31,583 nucleotides of DNA from Akkermansiaceae bacterium UBA7890. GTDB taxonomy: Bacteria > Verrucomicrobiota > Verrucomicrobiia > Verrucomicrobiales > Akkermansiaceae. Each line of letters starts with the position of its first letter. Position 1 is the stretch's first letter. Under the pieces are notes generated by a model. That model was not told the DNA's origin and did not search any database. It was given only the letters and a program-made list of their open reading frames with translations. A program made the translations under genes and the position numbers. Below are positions 16,878 to 25,957 of this stretch, piece after piece. The stretch covers positions 98,475 through 130,057 of the forward strand of contig DLRK01000117.1 of assembly GCA_002501065.1 (NCBI GenBank). Reading direction: 5' to 3'.

Positions 16878-17178
16878 TCACTCTCCGTCCACCTTGCGAT
16901 ACAGAAAGGAGTCGCTGGTGAGGAGGGAGAGGATGAGTTGCTTCATGCTGCCGCCACTTTGAACGTAGGCTTGATCGGCCTGGCGCAGGGTGACTGCGGT
17001 CCTTGATCTCGCGGAATTCACTCCAGGTCGGCTTGTCGTCAAGCATGGACAAGGGAAGCCAGTCGGGCGGGAAATTATCGGTGACCTGAAGCTTGACCTG
17101 CGTTTCCAAGTATAGGTCCTCCGCGAGGACCGGATGGATCAAGATGAGACAGAGTGCCAGATTGCATGCAATTCTCAT
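16878..17178 (-). pseudogene. Decayed remnant of a DUF1592/DUF1585-type gene
   Basis: From an ATG at 17178 a signal peptide is read (MRIACNLALCLILIHPVLA), followed by about 40 sensible residues ending WSEFREIKD. After that the frame turns Arg/Pro/His-rich. In the next frame, from about 17000 to the stop at 16878-16880, the sequence reads AYVQSGGSMKQLILSLL then TSDSFLYRKVDGE. That is the usual C-terminal end of the large PVC cytochrome-type proteins with DUF1592/DUF1588/DUF1585 domains. Such proteins are 700-1000 residues long, so nearly everything between the ends is gone and the two pieces are out of frame. It follows the cytochrome gene at 17216 by 37 bases on the same strand. The alternative is a genuine small secreted protein ending in frame at 16864, which I think less likely. 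Confidence 0.6.
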
Positions 17179-17215
17179 GTTAAGGAAAAAATTCCCCCGT
17201 TATGCCATCAAGAGT

Positions 17216-20200
17216 TCATTGACTTTTCGGCTTCACTGCAAAGGCCGTCCGCAGGAACGCGATCAAATTGGTGGCATCCTGTGGATTGATCTGCGCATGA
17301 AGATTTGCGGGCATGAGGGAAAGTTCGGAAGCCGTCATCTTGATGATGTCCTTACGAAGAACGATATCGGTTCCACCATCGACACGTTTAAGGGTCACAC
17401 TGGTGGGAGACTCGGAAGCGAGCACCCCCGCATAGGCCTTCCCTCCGGCCGCTGAGATCAGATAGAGTTTGTATTCCGGATCAATTTTTCCGTTTGGATC
17501 GAGAATATCCATGAGAACGGATTCATCGGGCTTGCCGGTGATACTGCCGAGTGAAGGCCCGACTTCGTTGCCCTGCTCCCCTAGTTTGTGGCATACGATG
17601 CAGTTCTTTTGATAAACCACCTTCCCCTTTGCAGGATCCGCCTTGTTGTTGAGCGTACCGCGATAACGTGCAATGCGTGCCGTCAGTTCGGCTTCCGCGG
17701 AAGATTCCTTGAACAGCCTGCTGGCACGTGTTGCCAGATTGGCGTCTGGGATGGTTTTCAATTGCTCCCTCTGCACGCCAGAGATGTCGTGGCGATGAAC
17801 GATACCGTTTTCGATTGCCTCAATTAATGCGGGAAGCCGGTTTCTGCGGGCGAAGATCGTGCGGAGGATCTCACTGCGGGATGTTGGCGAGAAACCCGGC
17901 CAGCCCTTGAGGAGAAGCCCGGCGGCACGCTCATCGCCCGAAGTGCCAAGGGCTGCTACCGCGGAAGCCTGAATGGAAGGTGGTTGTCTTGAGTCCAGCA
18001 GCTTGGAAGCCACTGGTGACATCGTCTCAAACGGCGCACTGGCGAGGATTTGCAGGGCCTGCCTTCGTTTGGCCAGCCCGCCCCCGGTCTCCAGGGCAGT
18101 CTCCGCCGCCTCTGCAAACATCGCGACCAGACGATCACCTTCAGCGACCGGCAGCTTGGCTGAAAGTTTGGTTGCCAGTTCCCTGACCTCAGCATCCCTG
18201 CTGCTGAGAAAGCGTGTCAGGGCAGCCCATCCATCGGGGGACTCCGGAGCTGGCGCCCCATCACGGGAAACACTGCTTACAAAGCCCGACAGGCACTCCT
18301 TTTGAAGGTCCGTGTCCAGCGATGACACCAACCGCAGGGCCGCCGCCATTTGCTCCCCGTCCCTTCGTCCGCCCACGGTTGTTGCCAATGGCTTGAGCAA
18401 GGCCCGGGCATCTGGGCTCAATTCGATTTTGCCCAGCAGCCCGAGGAGCAGACGGCCTCCGTTCCGGTTGTTTGAGGAACTGAGGATGGCTGCAGCCATC
18501 CATCCATCGCTGCCATGTCTTTCCGCGAGATCGATCAATGATTCGACCGGCCAGATCTCTTTGGACTCACCGAGCGTCATGGCGAGTTGCAGACGGACCC
18601 GGGGATCTGGATCCTGGTTCATTTTGATCAACTGGGAACGGAGGGCCTGGTCCGAGTCAAGCCACCGTTCAGCCAGCCGCAATCCATGCACCCTCACTCC
18701 ATGATCCTCATGCACGAGGGCGCCCAGGACATCCGAAGACTCCAGGGATTTCAACGAGCGCAAGGTTTGCAGCGCACGAATAACGCCTGCCGATGAAGTC
18801 CCCTCAGCCCGGATCAGCCTGACAAGCGAATCACGTGCATCACGATCCCCCCGTTCAATGAGCATCCGCTGCGCAGTGGCCCGGCGCCATGGATTGTCAT
18901 CTGCAAGAACCTGTGCCAGTTCCCTGGTAATGGCCTTGGCAAGGTCGTCCTTGGCAGCGGGGGTTTTTCCCTTCGGGCTAAGTCTCCAGATGCGGCCGTG
19001 CTCCTTCCCCTTATTCAATCCATATTGCTGCTGAAGAAATCGGGGGACTGCAGAATAATCCTCAATGATTTCACGGTACATATCGACAATGTATAGCGCT
19101 CCATCCGGACCGACGCGCAAATTCATTGGGCGGAACCATTGATCGGTTGAGGCAAGGAATTCGGACTCCTGCTCACCTGGCGCCCGCCGGGCCTGGTAGC
19201 CGGCACCGTCCCGCGTGAGGACCGTGCGATGCACGATGTTGAGCGAAGGCTCGCAGTAAAACAGGTTGCCGTGATATTCATCGGGGAACAGCCGCCCCCC
19301 ATAGAATGTCGTGCTACAGCCCCCGGAAAAGTAATTGCTGTTGGTTTCGCGCTTTCCATAAAACTTCACCCAGGCCGGATCCCTGCCCCGCTTGACGCGC
19401 CAGGGATGTGGGTCACTGAGGCGATAACCGTGGCCGTAGTTTGCAGCCCCCTGGGTTGAACCCGGGGTTGCCACGTGCGGGTTGCGTGCAAGATAGTGGC
19501 GCGGCAGGGGGAGCGCATACCGGGCAGGGGTGCCACCGGAGGATGGAAAGCGGTCGCCGACATCGTTCATCGTCAGGCCAAACGTCCCGACACTCCCGTT
19601 CACATGCTCGATCGCCGAACCGTCCGCCTTGATCCGAAAGTCAGAACCACCAAGTTCGAAGTGGCCCTTGAGTTTCGACCCGGTGATTATTCCGCCTCCC
19701 GATCCGCTCCCGACGTAGATCCAGTCGTCGAGCCCCCAGATCGGGTTGTTGATTCCCCGCTCAATGGTGTTGACCCCGAATCCAGTAAAAAGGGTTTCAC
19801 GGACATCCGGTTTTCCGTCGCCGTCCCGGTCGGCGAAAAACATGATATGGGGTGCGCAGGTCACAATGACCCCACCCCGCGCAGCAACAATACCATAACA
19901 TGGTGGGAGGTCATCCGCCCACACCTCCGCCTTGTCCATCACGCCGTCTCCGTTCGTATCGGCAAGCAACTTGACCACCCCATACTGCTGTTTGGCTGCC
20001 TCCTCTGCGATTTTTCCTCCCTTGAACTCCCATCGGATGCGCCGCACCGTTTTATCAAGTTCTCCAGTCTTATTGAGTTCCTGCGTGTCGATATGTCCCT
20101 CGATGTTGTAACCATGGAGTTCGCACACGAAAACCCGGCCGTGTTCGTCGAAGGCGATCCCGGACGGTTCCGTGACCACCGGTTCGCTCGCAACCAGCTC

Positions 20201-20359
20201 AATCTGAAAACCCTCCGGCAATCGAATCCGTTTGGCACTCTCCCCGGGAGCAAGCGGCTGTGGCGCGTCTTTAGCCGGCTGGATCCGGGCGTTCGATGAG
20301 GCCGGGATGCACAAGCAGGAAAAAAGCAGGCAACAAGGGAGGTGCAAATATCTTCTCAC
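17216..20359 (-). CDS. PVC-type haem-binding CxxCH protein: propeller - HEAT repeats - cytochrome c (1047 aa)
   Basis: The start is a GTG at 20359; the nearest upstream ATG is out of frame and stops at once. Residues 1-24 form a signal peptide (ends SSNA). Residues about 45-440 are the membrane-bound-dehydrogenase-type beta-propeller typical of the family (IRLPEGFQIELVASEPVVTEPSGIAFDEHGRVFVCE, then DTNGDGVMDKAEV and DRDGDGKPDVRETLFTGF with calcium-like Asp loops, and DGALYIVDMYREIIE). Residues about 460-860 are HEAT-like helical repeats. The C-terminus has a cytochrome c domain with CIVCHKLGEQGNEVGPSLG (haem Cys near 919 and 922, His 923), followed by the conserved beta extension ending INPQDATNLIAFLRTA. 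It acts outside the cytoplasm and is probably an electron-transferring sugar dehydrogenase, although the family is poorly characterised. Same strand as the downstream remnant and the upstream sulfatases. Confidence 0.94.
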   Translation of the reverse strand: MRRYLHLPCCLLFSCLCIPASSNARIQPAKDAPQPLAPGESAKRIRLPEGFQIELVASEPVVTEPSGIAFDEHGRVFVCELHGYNIEGHIDTQELNKTGELDKTVRRIRWEFKGGKIAEEAAKQQYGVVKLLADTNGDGVMDKAEVWADDLPPCYGIVAARGGVIVTCAPHIMFFADRDGDGKPDVRETLFTGFGVNTIERGINNPIWGLDDWIYVGSGSGGGIITGSKLKGHFELGGSDFRIKADGSAIEHVNGSVGTFGLTMNDVGDRFPSSGGTPARYALPLPRHYLARNPHVATPGSTQGAANYGHGYRLSDPHPWRVKRGRDPAWVKFYGKRETNSNYFSGGCSTTFYGGRLFPDEYHGNLFYCEPSLNIVHRTVLTRDGAGYQARRAPGEQESEFLASTDQWFRPMNLRVGPDGALYIVDMYREIIEDYSAVPRFLQQQYGLNKGKEHGRIWRLSPKGKTPAAKDDLAKAITRELAQVLADDNPWRRATAQRMLIERGDRDARDSLVRLIRAEGTSSAGVIRALQTLRSLKSLESSDVLGALVHEDHGVRVHGLRLAERWLDSDQALRSQLIKMNQDPDPRVRLQLAMTLGESKEIWPVESLIDLAERHGSDGWMAAAILSSSNNRNGGRLLLGLLGKIELSPDARALLKPLATTVGGRRDGEQMAAALRLVSSLDTDLQKECLSGFVSSVSRDGAPAPESPDGWAALTRFLSSRDAEVRELATKLSAKLPVAEGDRLVAMFAEAAETALETGGGLAKRRQALQILASAPFETMSPVASKLLDSRQPPSIQASAVAALGTSGDERAAGLLLKGWPGFSPTSRSEILRTIFARRNRLPALIEAIENGIVHRHDISGVQREQLKTIPDANLATRASRLFKESSAEAELTARIARYRGTLNNKADPAKGKVVYQKNCIVCHKLGEQGNEVGPSLGSITGKPDESVLMDILDPNGKIDPEYKLYLISAAGGKAYAGVLASESPTSVTLKRVDGGTDIVLRKDIIKMTASELSLMPANLHAQINPQDATNLIAFLRTAFAVKPKSQ

Positions 20360-20506
20360 TGGATCGAAGGGTTCATTGTCTTCCGGCTCAGGCTATAATG
20401 TCTTGGACGGGATGGCCAAGACCAAGAGCAAACGAAGTCCTGGATCTTCCTGCGCGAATTTCAAGCCCGTGAGCAAACCGGCTACCGAATTAGAATATCC
20501 AAGAAT

Positions 20507-21829
20507 TCATCTCTTCATTCGCTTGAGCACTGTTCGCAAGCTCTGCCTTGTCTCACGCCTCGCCGGGGTGTCTGTCAAAGCTACATATGGCTGTTTTTCC
20601 AGTGGATCATTGGCCACATCGTAGAGACGGTCGTCATTGTAGAGTTTCCAACGGTGATTGCGCGCCCATTCGTGCAGGGTGAATTGATCCTTATCCCAGC
20701 CCGGCCGCGGATCGTAGTAGCAATAAACCCATTCACGAGGGACGCCCGGTTGTCCGAGTAATCGCGGATAAAAGCTAACCCCATCCAAGCCTGCCTTCAC
20801 CGGCACTGATTTGCCGGCCGCCTCCAGCAGGGTGGGAATGAAGTCGGTGGAATCCACGAGGTCATTGTTTACACCCCGTTTCACCTTGCCGGTCCAGCGC
20901 ACGATAAGCGGCACGTGCGTGCCGGCATCATCGGGATTGCCCTTGCCTCCCTGCACGGGACCTTCGCACGTCTGGGAGAGCACCTTCTTGTGCGTGCCAT
21001 TATCACTGTAAAAAATCACCAGCGTGTCGCGTCCCATCTCAAGCGCATCAATCTGGTCAATGATGCTCCCCACGCATTTATCTGTATACTCCACCATGTC
21101 CTTGATGAAGCGCACCTCCTCCTGGTTGCGCGTCTTGGGATTGCGCCACTCAGGACTGTCCGGAGTCGGCACCATCGGCCAATGTGGCAGGGCCATGGGA
21201 TAGTAAATGAAGAAGGGCTGTTTGTCGCTCTTCTGGCGTTTCAGATAATCATTGATGTAGCTCACCCACACATCCGGCCCGTACTTGCCCTTGAGATCGG
21301 TTCGAAACTTGCCGTTTTCCTTGATCACCGGATCGGCATAGCGCGAGCCTTTCACCTCCGTGTGGCCGGTGTGCCAGAGGCAATACTCATCAAAGCCCGC
21401 CTTCTGTGGGTGCATCCCGCGCCCTCGCCGTTTGTCCGCTCCCGGGTAATCCGGCGGATCATAACTCTGCAGCTGCCATTTGCCGACGATGGCGGTCTTG
21501 TAGCCGGCCCCGCGCATCCAATGGCCAATGGTCTTCTCACGTGGATCGAGCAACCCGAACGCCAACCAGTTGCGGTGATTGTATTTGGCCGTCATCACCT
21601 GAACGCGCGTGTTGGTACACAGCGGCTGCGAATACGCGTGCCGGAACCGGATCCCCTCGGCCGCCATACGATCCAGTCGCGGTGTGGAATAGCTCGTGCC
21701 GCCATAACACCCCAACCCCTCCACTCCGAGGTCATCCGCCATGATCAAAACAATGTTCGGCTTTTCTGCCCCGGCCCAAACTGCAAGAGGCAACAGGAAG
21801 GCAAATAGGAATAGGTGGGGTTTGCTCAT
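20507..21829 (-). CDS. Secreted sulfatase-family protein with altered active-site motif (440 aa)
   Basis: A signal peptide (residues 1-20) is followed by the sulfatase start PNIVLIMADDLGVEGLGCYGG, with metal ligands Asp32 and Asp33, then KPFFIYYPMALPHWP-like and IFYSDNGTH (second metal site) blocks, all in place. The catalytic segment reads CTNTRVQVMTA (Cys71 to Ala81). The formylglycine precursor cysteine and the arginine are present, but the Pro of the canonical C-x-P-x-R is Asn, and the Gly of the following T-G is Ala. I checked the codons (TGT ACC AAC ACG CGC) and see no frameshift. Either the maturation enzyme tolerates this site or the protein is not a standard sulfatase. It starts nine bases after the stop of the next sulfatase, so the two form an operon. 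Substrate unknown; sulfated polysaccharide is likely. Confidence 0.92.
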   Translation of the reverse strand: MSKPHLFLFAFLLPLAVWAGAEKPNIVLIMADDLGVEGLGCYGGTSYSTPRLDRMAAEGIRFRHAYSQPLCTNTRVQVMTAKYNHRNWLAFGLLDPREKTIGHWMRGAGYKTAIVGKWQLQSYDPPDYPGADKRRGRGMHPQKAGFDEYCLWHTGHTEVKGSRYADPVIKENGKFRTDLKGKYGPDVWVSYINDYLKRQKSDKQPFFIYYPMALPHWPMVPTPDSPEWRNPKTRNQEEVRFIKDMVEYTDKCVGSIIDQIDALEMGRDTLVIFYSDNGTHKKVLSQTCEGPVQGGKGNPDDAGTHVPLIVRWTGKVKRGVNNDLVDSTDFIPTLLEAAGKSVPVKAGLDGVSFYPRLLGQPGVPREWVYCYYDPRPGWDKDQFTLHEWARNHRWKLYNDDRLYDVANDPLEKQPYVALTDTPARRETRQSLRTVLKRMKR

Positions 21830-21838
21830 CTCTTTTTT

Positions 21839-23266
21839 CTACTGTTCTGGGCTCAGGTCGTTCTTGCCTATTTCGCTTAGCTTGGCTTTCAGTTTTGCCC
21901 TCAAGTCGGCAAGGGTTTCGGCGTATGCCGGGGCGTCGATGAGGTTAACGTACTGTCTGGGGTCTTTCTCCATGTCATAGAGTTCCCCGTCCTTTCCGTA
22001 GTCGAGCAAAGCCCATTTTTCGGTGCGGAGCAGCCTGCCTTTACCACTGGACAGGGCAGCATCGCGCACCTTGACGGCAGGATCGTCCAGCATGCCCGAT
22101 ATATTCTTACCCTGAATATTGCCGGGTATTTTTAAGCCGCACAATTGGGAGACCGTGGGGTAGAGGTCGATTAATTCCGCCAGGGAATGGCAAACGGCTG
22201 GCTTCTTGCCCGGCACGCAGATAATAAGCGGCACCTGGGCCGACTCCCTGTGCACGCTCACCTTGGACCACATGTCGTGTTCCCCAAGGTGATAGCCGTG
22301 ATCGCTGGTGAAGATCACGATGGTGTCATCACGCTGGCCGCTTTTCTCCAGAGCCTCGAGCACCTTGCCCACCATCGCGTCCATGTAAGTGACCGATGCG
22401 TAATACCCGGCCACCAGTTTCTTTTGCTGGAGCAGGTTCATCTTGTAGTTGGCGGTGGTCCTGCGATTTGCAGAGTTGAGTGGAATGTCATCCTGGTCGC
22501 CGGGAATCTTCGGGGGGAGGACCATCTTCTTGGGCTCGTAAAGGTCGAAATACTTCCTGGGAGCCACGAAGGGCACGTGCGGACGCACGAAACCCACGGC
22601 CAGGAAAAACGGTTTGTCCAAGTCCTTGTAGCGGTGAATCAACTCGATCGTCTTCTGGGCGGTCTTGCCGTCGGAGTGGACCAAGTCGTCTCCCTCGGCC
22701 TCCACCACCACGAAGCGGTTGCCCCCGGCCAGCTTCTTCGTGCCGTCGGGATTGTCCTGCAAGGTTTCCCCTTTGCCCGGAGCCCGGGTCTCGGGGCCGC
22801 GGCTGTTGAATTTCTCGTCCCAGGAAGCGGGATCGTCGGCACCGTCGCTTCCCTTGGCAATATCGGGCGGCACCCCCATGTGAAACACCTTCGAGACCCG
22901 GGCGCTGTGGTAACCGTTCCTGCGGAAATACTGCGGCCAACTGTCCTTGTCGGGACCAATCTTCTCGCGTCCGCTGGTATAGCCGGTTGCCTTGGTGGCA
23001 TAGGGATAATACCCGAACATGAGAGAAGCCCGCGAGGGCCCGCAAAAAGTGGCCTGGCAATAGGCCCGGGTGAAACGGGTGCCCCGGGTGGCCAGCTTGT
23101 CGATATTGGGAGTCTTGCAGATCCTGTTGCCGTAACAGCCCAAGGCCGTCGAGGTGAGGTCGTCCGAGATGATGAAAAGGACGTTGCGATTTTTTGCCTC
23201 GGTCGCCCCCGCCAGGGACAACAACGCGGCAAACAGGACGAGGGCAAAAGGGATTCGTGTTTTCAT
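21839..23266 (-). CDS. Secreted sulfatase, iduronate-2-sulfatase-like (475 aa)
   Basis: A signal peptide (residues 1-24) precedes NVLFIISDDLTSTALGCYGN (metal Asp35, Asp36). The maturation and catalytic motif is canonical: CGPSRASLMFG with Cys75 to be converted to formylglycine and Arg79. Further blocks are PFFLAVGFVRPHVPFVAPRKYFDLYEP, IVIFTSDHGYHLGEHDMWSKVSVHRES and VPLIICVPGKK, a pattern typical of the iduronate-2-sulfatase subgroup of S1 sulfatases. The length is normal. AAAGGA lies close before the ATG at 23266. It is the first gene of the sulfatase pair; the previous gene on this strand (gamma-glutamyltransferase) ends 206 bases upstream with no clear hairpin between. Acts outside the cytoplasm; exact substrate not readable. 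Confidence 0.94.
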   Translation of the reverse strand: MKTRIPFALVLFAALLSLAGATEAKNRNVLFIISDDLTSTALGCYGNRICKTPNIDKLATRGTRFTRAYCQATFCGPSRASLMFGYYPYATKATGYTSGREKIGPDKDSWPQYFRRNGYHSARVSKVFHMGVPPDIAKGSDGADDPASWDEKFNSRGPETRAPGKGETLQDNPDGTKKLAGGNRFVVVEAEGDDLVHSDGKTAQKTIELIHRYKDLDKPFFLAVGFVRPHVPFVAPRKYFDLYEPKKMVLPPKIPGDQDDIPLNSANRRTTANYKMNLLQQKKLVAGYYASVTYMDAMVGKVLEALEKSGQRDDTIVIFTSDHGYHLGEHDMWSKVSVHRESAQVPLIICVPGKKPAVCHSLAELIDLYPTVSQLCGLKIPGNIQGKNISGMLDDPAVKVRDAALSSGKGRLLRTEKWALLDYGKDGELYDMEKDPRQYVNLIDAPAYAETLADLRAKLKAKLSEIGKNDLSPEQ

Positions 23267-23472
23267 CAGTCCTTTGTTTCCATCTTGTGGCTTCTCCTGA
23301 GGAGCCTTGCCGTGCAGGCACTTGATGCGAATGTCTTGTGACTCCGCGGGGCCGCGGCGACCGACAACGTCGATGCGGGGAGAAAAAGGAACACCCCACC
23401 AAAGAAAGGAAACATGAAGGAGCTTTCATGGGGTGACCCGCATCCTGAATGCAGACAGCAGCGAAACCAATC

Positions 23473-25149
23473 CTATTTGGAGGATCTGAGAACCACGGCC
23501 TTACCTTTAAGCCGGGGATCATGAGCCGCCTGAAATTGACCGTCAAAAAAGCCCACTGCCTGCGTCGCTCCCATGCTGCCGTAAACCTTTAGCTGGTGCC
23601 CCCGCTCTCTCAGATCCTTCAAGACAGCTTCGCCCGCTTTTCTTTCAATCCGGATTGAATCGGGCTTCCATTGATGATGGAAGTGCGGTTGCCCCAGCGC
23701 GTCCTTGACAGGCAAACCATAGTCCAGGGTGTGAATAAGGGTCAGAAGAGTCTGGGTGATAATTGTCGGCCCGCCCGCGGCCCCCACAGCCAGAATGGGC
23801 TTGTTGTTTTTCATTACAATTGTCGGACTCATGCTCGATAAAGGGCGTTTGCCCGGGGCTACCGAGTTAGCCTCAGCCCCCAATAACCCGAAGGCATTGG
23901 GCACCCCGGGAGCCGCGGCAAAATCATCCATTTCATTATTCATGATCACCCCGGTGCCAGGAATAACGACCTTGGCCCCGAAGGAAGTATTAATGGTGGC
24001 GGTAATTGCCACCCAGTTGCCTTCACTGTCGGCGCAGGAAAAGTGGGTGGTGTGTTTGCTGAACACGTCCTCATTGGCTCGGAGCGGGGTTCCATGGGTT
24101 TTCACGACCGAAGCCTTCCTGAGATCAATCCTCCCAGCCAACTCTTTGGCGTATCCCTTATCCACCAGTCCCTTGGGCACTCTGGCAAAGGCGGGATCGC
24201 CCAACCAATGAGCCCGGTCCGCAAAGGCCAGCTTCATGGATTCAGTAATAACATGATAAAAGTCAGCCGAATTGGGATCGATCTTCTGCAGATCATAGCC
24301 CTCCAGCATATTAAGGATCTGGGCCACATGGATCCCGCCTGAACTGGGTGGGGGCATTCCCAGAATTGTATAACCCCGATAAGTCGTGCGCACCGGATCC
24401 AAATCGGTTGTATGATAGCTGGCAAAATCTGCAGCAGTCATGATGCCACCATTATTCTTCATCCAGACGGCTGTCTTCTCTGCGAAAGGCCCCTTGTAAA
24501 ACCAGTCCGTCCCGTGCCTGGCCACCTGCCGATAGGTATTGGCCAGATCCGGCTGCTTGAGAGTTTGTCCCACCCCCCTGGGATCTCCTGCTTGATCCAA
24601 CAGTATTCTGGAGGCAGCGGGAAACTTCCTTATCCCGCTCACATTTGCCCGGATTCGCCCAGCGTAGGCACTGGGGATCGCAAAACCCTTTTCGGCAATC
24701 CTGGCTGCATTTCTCAGATGTTCACTGAAGGGGAGTTTGCCATGTTTCTCACTCAGTTCAGCGTAGGCCTTCAGCGCCCCGGGCACCCCGATGGCCAACG
24801 CTCCGGTCTGGCTCAGATTTGTATCAGCCCTGCCATTACGCAGATACATGTCCCGGTGAGCCCTGGCCGGAGCCCGCTCCCGGCCATTGAGTGTCATCAC
24901 CTTCCCATTGGCTAATCGCGCCACCACGAAACAACCACCGCCAATCCCTGAATTGTATCCATTGACAACACCCAATGTCAGACCAGCGGCCACCGCTGCA
25001 TCAAAGGCGTTGCCTCCGTTTTCCAGGGCATGAATAGCCGCATCAGTCGCGATCGGATCGACCGTGGCCACCGCGCCTCCAGGAGCAGCCTTGAGTGGAC
25101 CGGAAAAAAGAACCAGGAAGACAAGAAACTGTCGGGACAACTTATTCAT
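23473..25149 (-). CDS. ggt: Gamma-glutamyltransferase, secreted Ntn-hydrolase (558 aa)
   Basis: The enzyme cleaves the gamma-glutamyl bond of glutathione and similar compounds. It is made as a precursor that cuts itself before a threonine. A signal peptide spans residues 1-21 (LFSGPLKA). Family blocks: AVATVDPIATDAAIHALENGGNAFDAAVAA, NGYNSGIGGGCF, LNGRERAPARA, and GMPPPSSGGIHVAQILNMLEGYD. The autoprocessing and catalytic site is KHTTHFSCADSEGN, with the second Thr near residue 365. NNEMDDFA, PLSSMSPTIV and the GAAGGPTIITQ glycine motif follow. Length is typical and nothing is missing. Many lines of this gene are much lower in GC than thiC or the DUF1501 operon (for example 24 G+C of 60 at 24241-24300), suggesting a different history. 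It lies 167 bases downstream of lexA on the same strand. Confidence 0.95.
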   Translation of the reverse strand: MNKLSRQFLVFLVLFSGPLKAAPGGAVATVDPIATDAAIHALENGGNAFDAAVAAGLTLGVVNGYNSGIGGGCFVVARLANGKVMTLNGRERAPARAHRDMYLRNGRADTNLSQTGALAIGVPGALKAYAELSEKHGKLPFSEHLRNAARIAEKGFAIPSAYAGRIRANVSGIRKFPAASRILLDQAGDPRGVGQTLKQPDLANTYRQVARHGTDWFYKGPFAEKTAVWMKNNGGIMTAADFASYHTTDLDPVRTTYRGYTILGMPPPSSGGIHVAQILNMLEGYDLQKIDPNSADFYHVITESMKLAFADRAHWLGDPAFARVPKGLVDKGYAKELAGRIDLRKASVVKTHGTPLRANEDVFSKHTTHFSCADSEGNWVAITATINTSFGAKVVIPGTGVIMNNEMDDFAAAPGVPNAFGLLGAEANSVAPGKRPLSSMSPTIVMKNNKPILAVGAAGGPTIITQTLLTLIHTLDYGLPVKDALGQPHFHHQWKPDSIRIERKAGEAVLKDLRERGHQLKVYGSMGATQAVGFFDGQFQAAHDPRLKGKAVVLRSSK

Positions 25150-25316
25150 GAGACAGACAGACTGACTATTTCATTTTACACTACTTCCAGTCCAGCCCCG
25201 AGTGGAGGGCACAGGGTGATTACAAGGCAGGCAACAAGTTACTTGCGCATGGTTCTCCCCGATCAGGGCCGACCAGCAGCGCTTGCAGGCCGCGCTCCCT
25301 CATCCGGTCCGCTGCT

Positions 25317-25931
25317 TCAGGCCGCCTTCCGGAGCAGAGCCACCATGACACCCTGGATGACCAGTTCGCTGAGGGGAATGAGATCCGGATACATCTCGTT
25401 CTCAGCCTGCAGGTAGGGCCTGCCGCGATTAACTACGTAACGCTTGAGAGTCGTTTCACCGTCGATGAGGGCTGCCACCACATCGCCATTGCGCGGTTCA
25501 CGCATCTCAAGAACAACGGTGTCACCATCACAGATATGGGCATCGATCATCGAATCCCCGCGGACCTTCAAGGCGAAGGCCTTGGTTGAGTTCGAAAGTC
25601 CGATGCTTGTCACATCAATGGAGACGCAACCATCCCTTTCGGGTTCGACATCCTGTGCCATGCCCGCGGCAATTTCCCCATAAACAGGAATATCCATGAT
25701 TTCTTCCCGCTCAAGATCCTCCGGCAGGACCACCGCACGGGCCTTGCCGGGCAGGCGATTGATCACTCCCTTCCGCTCAAGGGCGCGCAGGTGGCTCATG
25801 GCCGCGGTCTGGCTGGCGAATCCAAAATGGGCCTGGATCTCCCGGGTGGAGGGCATGACTCCCGTTTCGCGGTGAGATTGCCGGAGAAAATCGAGGAGCT
25901 CCTGCTGCCTGTCAGTGAGTTTATGAGTCAT
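25317..25931 (-). CDS. lexA: LexA, SOS repressor / self-cleaving peptidase (204 aa)
   Basis: LexA represses DNA-damage genes and cuts itself when RecA filaments form. The N-terminus holds the winged helix (LTDRQQELLDFLRQ, recognition region MPSTREIQAHFGFASQTAAMSHLRALERKGVI). The cleavage site is Ala89-Gly90 in IAAGMAQ. The catalytic pair is Ser127 (RGDSMID) and Lys163 (TTLKRY), followed by the standard C-terminal MYPDLIPLSELVIQGVMVAL. I choose the ATG at 25931 rather than 25952. It has AGGAA eight bases upstream and gives the usual LexA N-terminus (MTHKLTDRQQ), while the ATG at 25952 lies inside the operator. Divergent from the carboxypeptidase at 26067. Expected to be autoregulated through the operator at 25944-25957. 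Confidence 0.97.
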   Translation of the reverse strand: MTHKLTDRQQELLDFLRQSHRETGVMPSTREIQAHFGFASQTAAMSHLRALERKGVINRLPGKARAVVLPEDLEREEIMDIPVYGEIAAGMAQDVEPERDGCVSIDVTSIGLSNSTKAFALKVRGDSMIDAHICDGDTVVLEMREPRNGDVVAALIDGETTLKRYVVNRGRPYLQAENEMYPDLIPLSELVIQGVMVALLRKAA

Positions 25932-25943
25932 TTGAACAGTTCC

Positions 25944-25957
25944 TGTTTGCATGAACA
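25944..25957 (-). promoter_or_regulatory. LexA operator (TGTTC-N4-AAACA)
   Basis: On the minus strand the bases read TGTTCATGCAAACA: a near-perfect inverted repeat differing from TGTTC-N4-GAACA by one base. That is the form I recall reported for verrucomicrobial LexA. It overlaps the presumed transcription start of lexA and abuts its -10 box, the expected position for self-repression. A second TGTTC half-site (25932-25936) lies just downstream without a clear partner. Confidence 0.75.

Noticed and set aside
22187..23341. 384-codon open frame on the plus strand
   Set aside because: Opposite the canonical sulfatase gene with an intact CGPSR motif; no family recognised.
25270..25320. Inverted repeat AGCAGCG/CGCTGCT after lexA as a terminator
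   Set aside because: The loop is about 28 bases and there is no T run.
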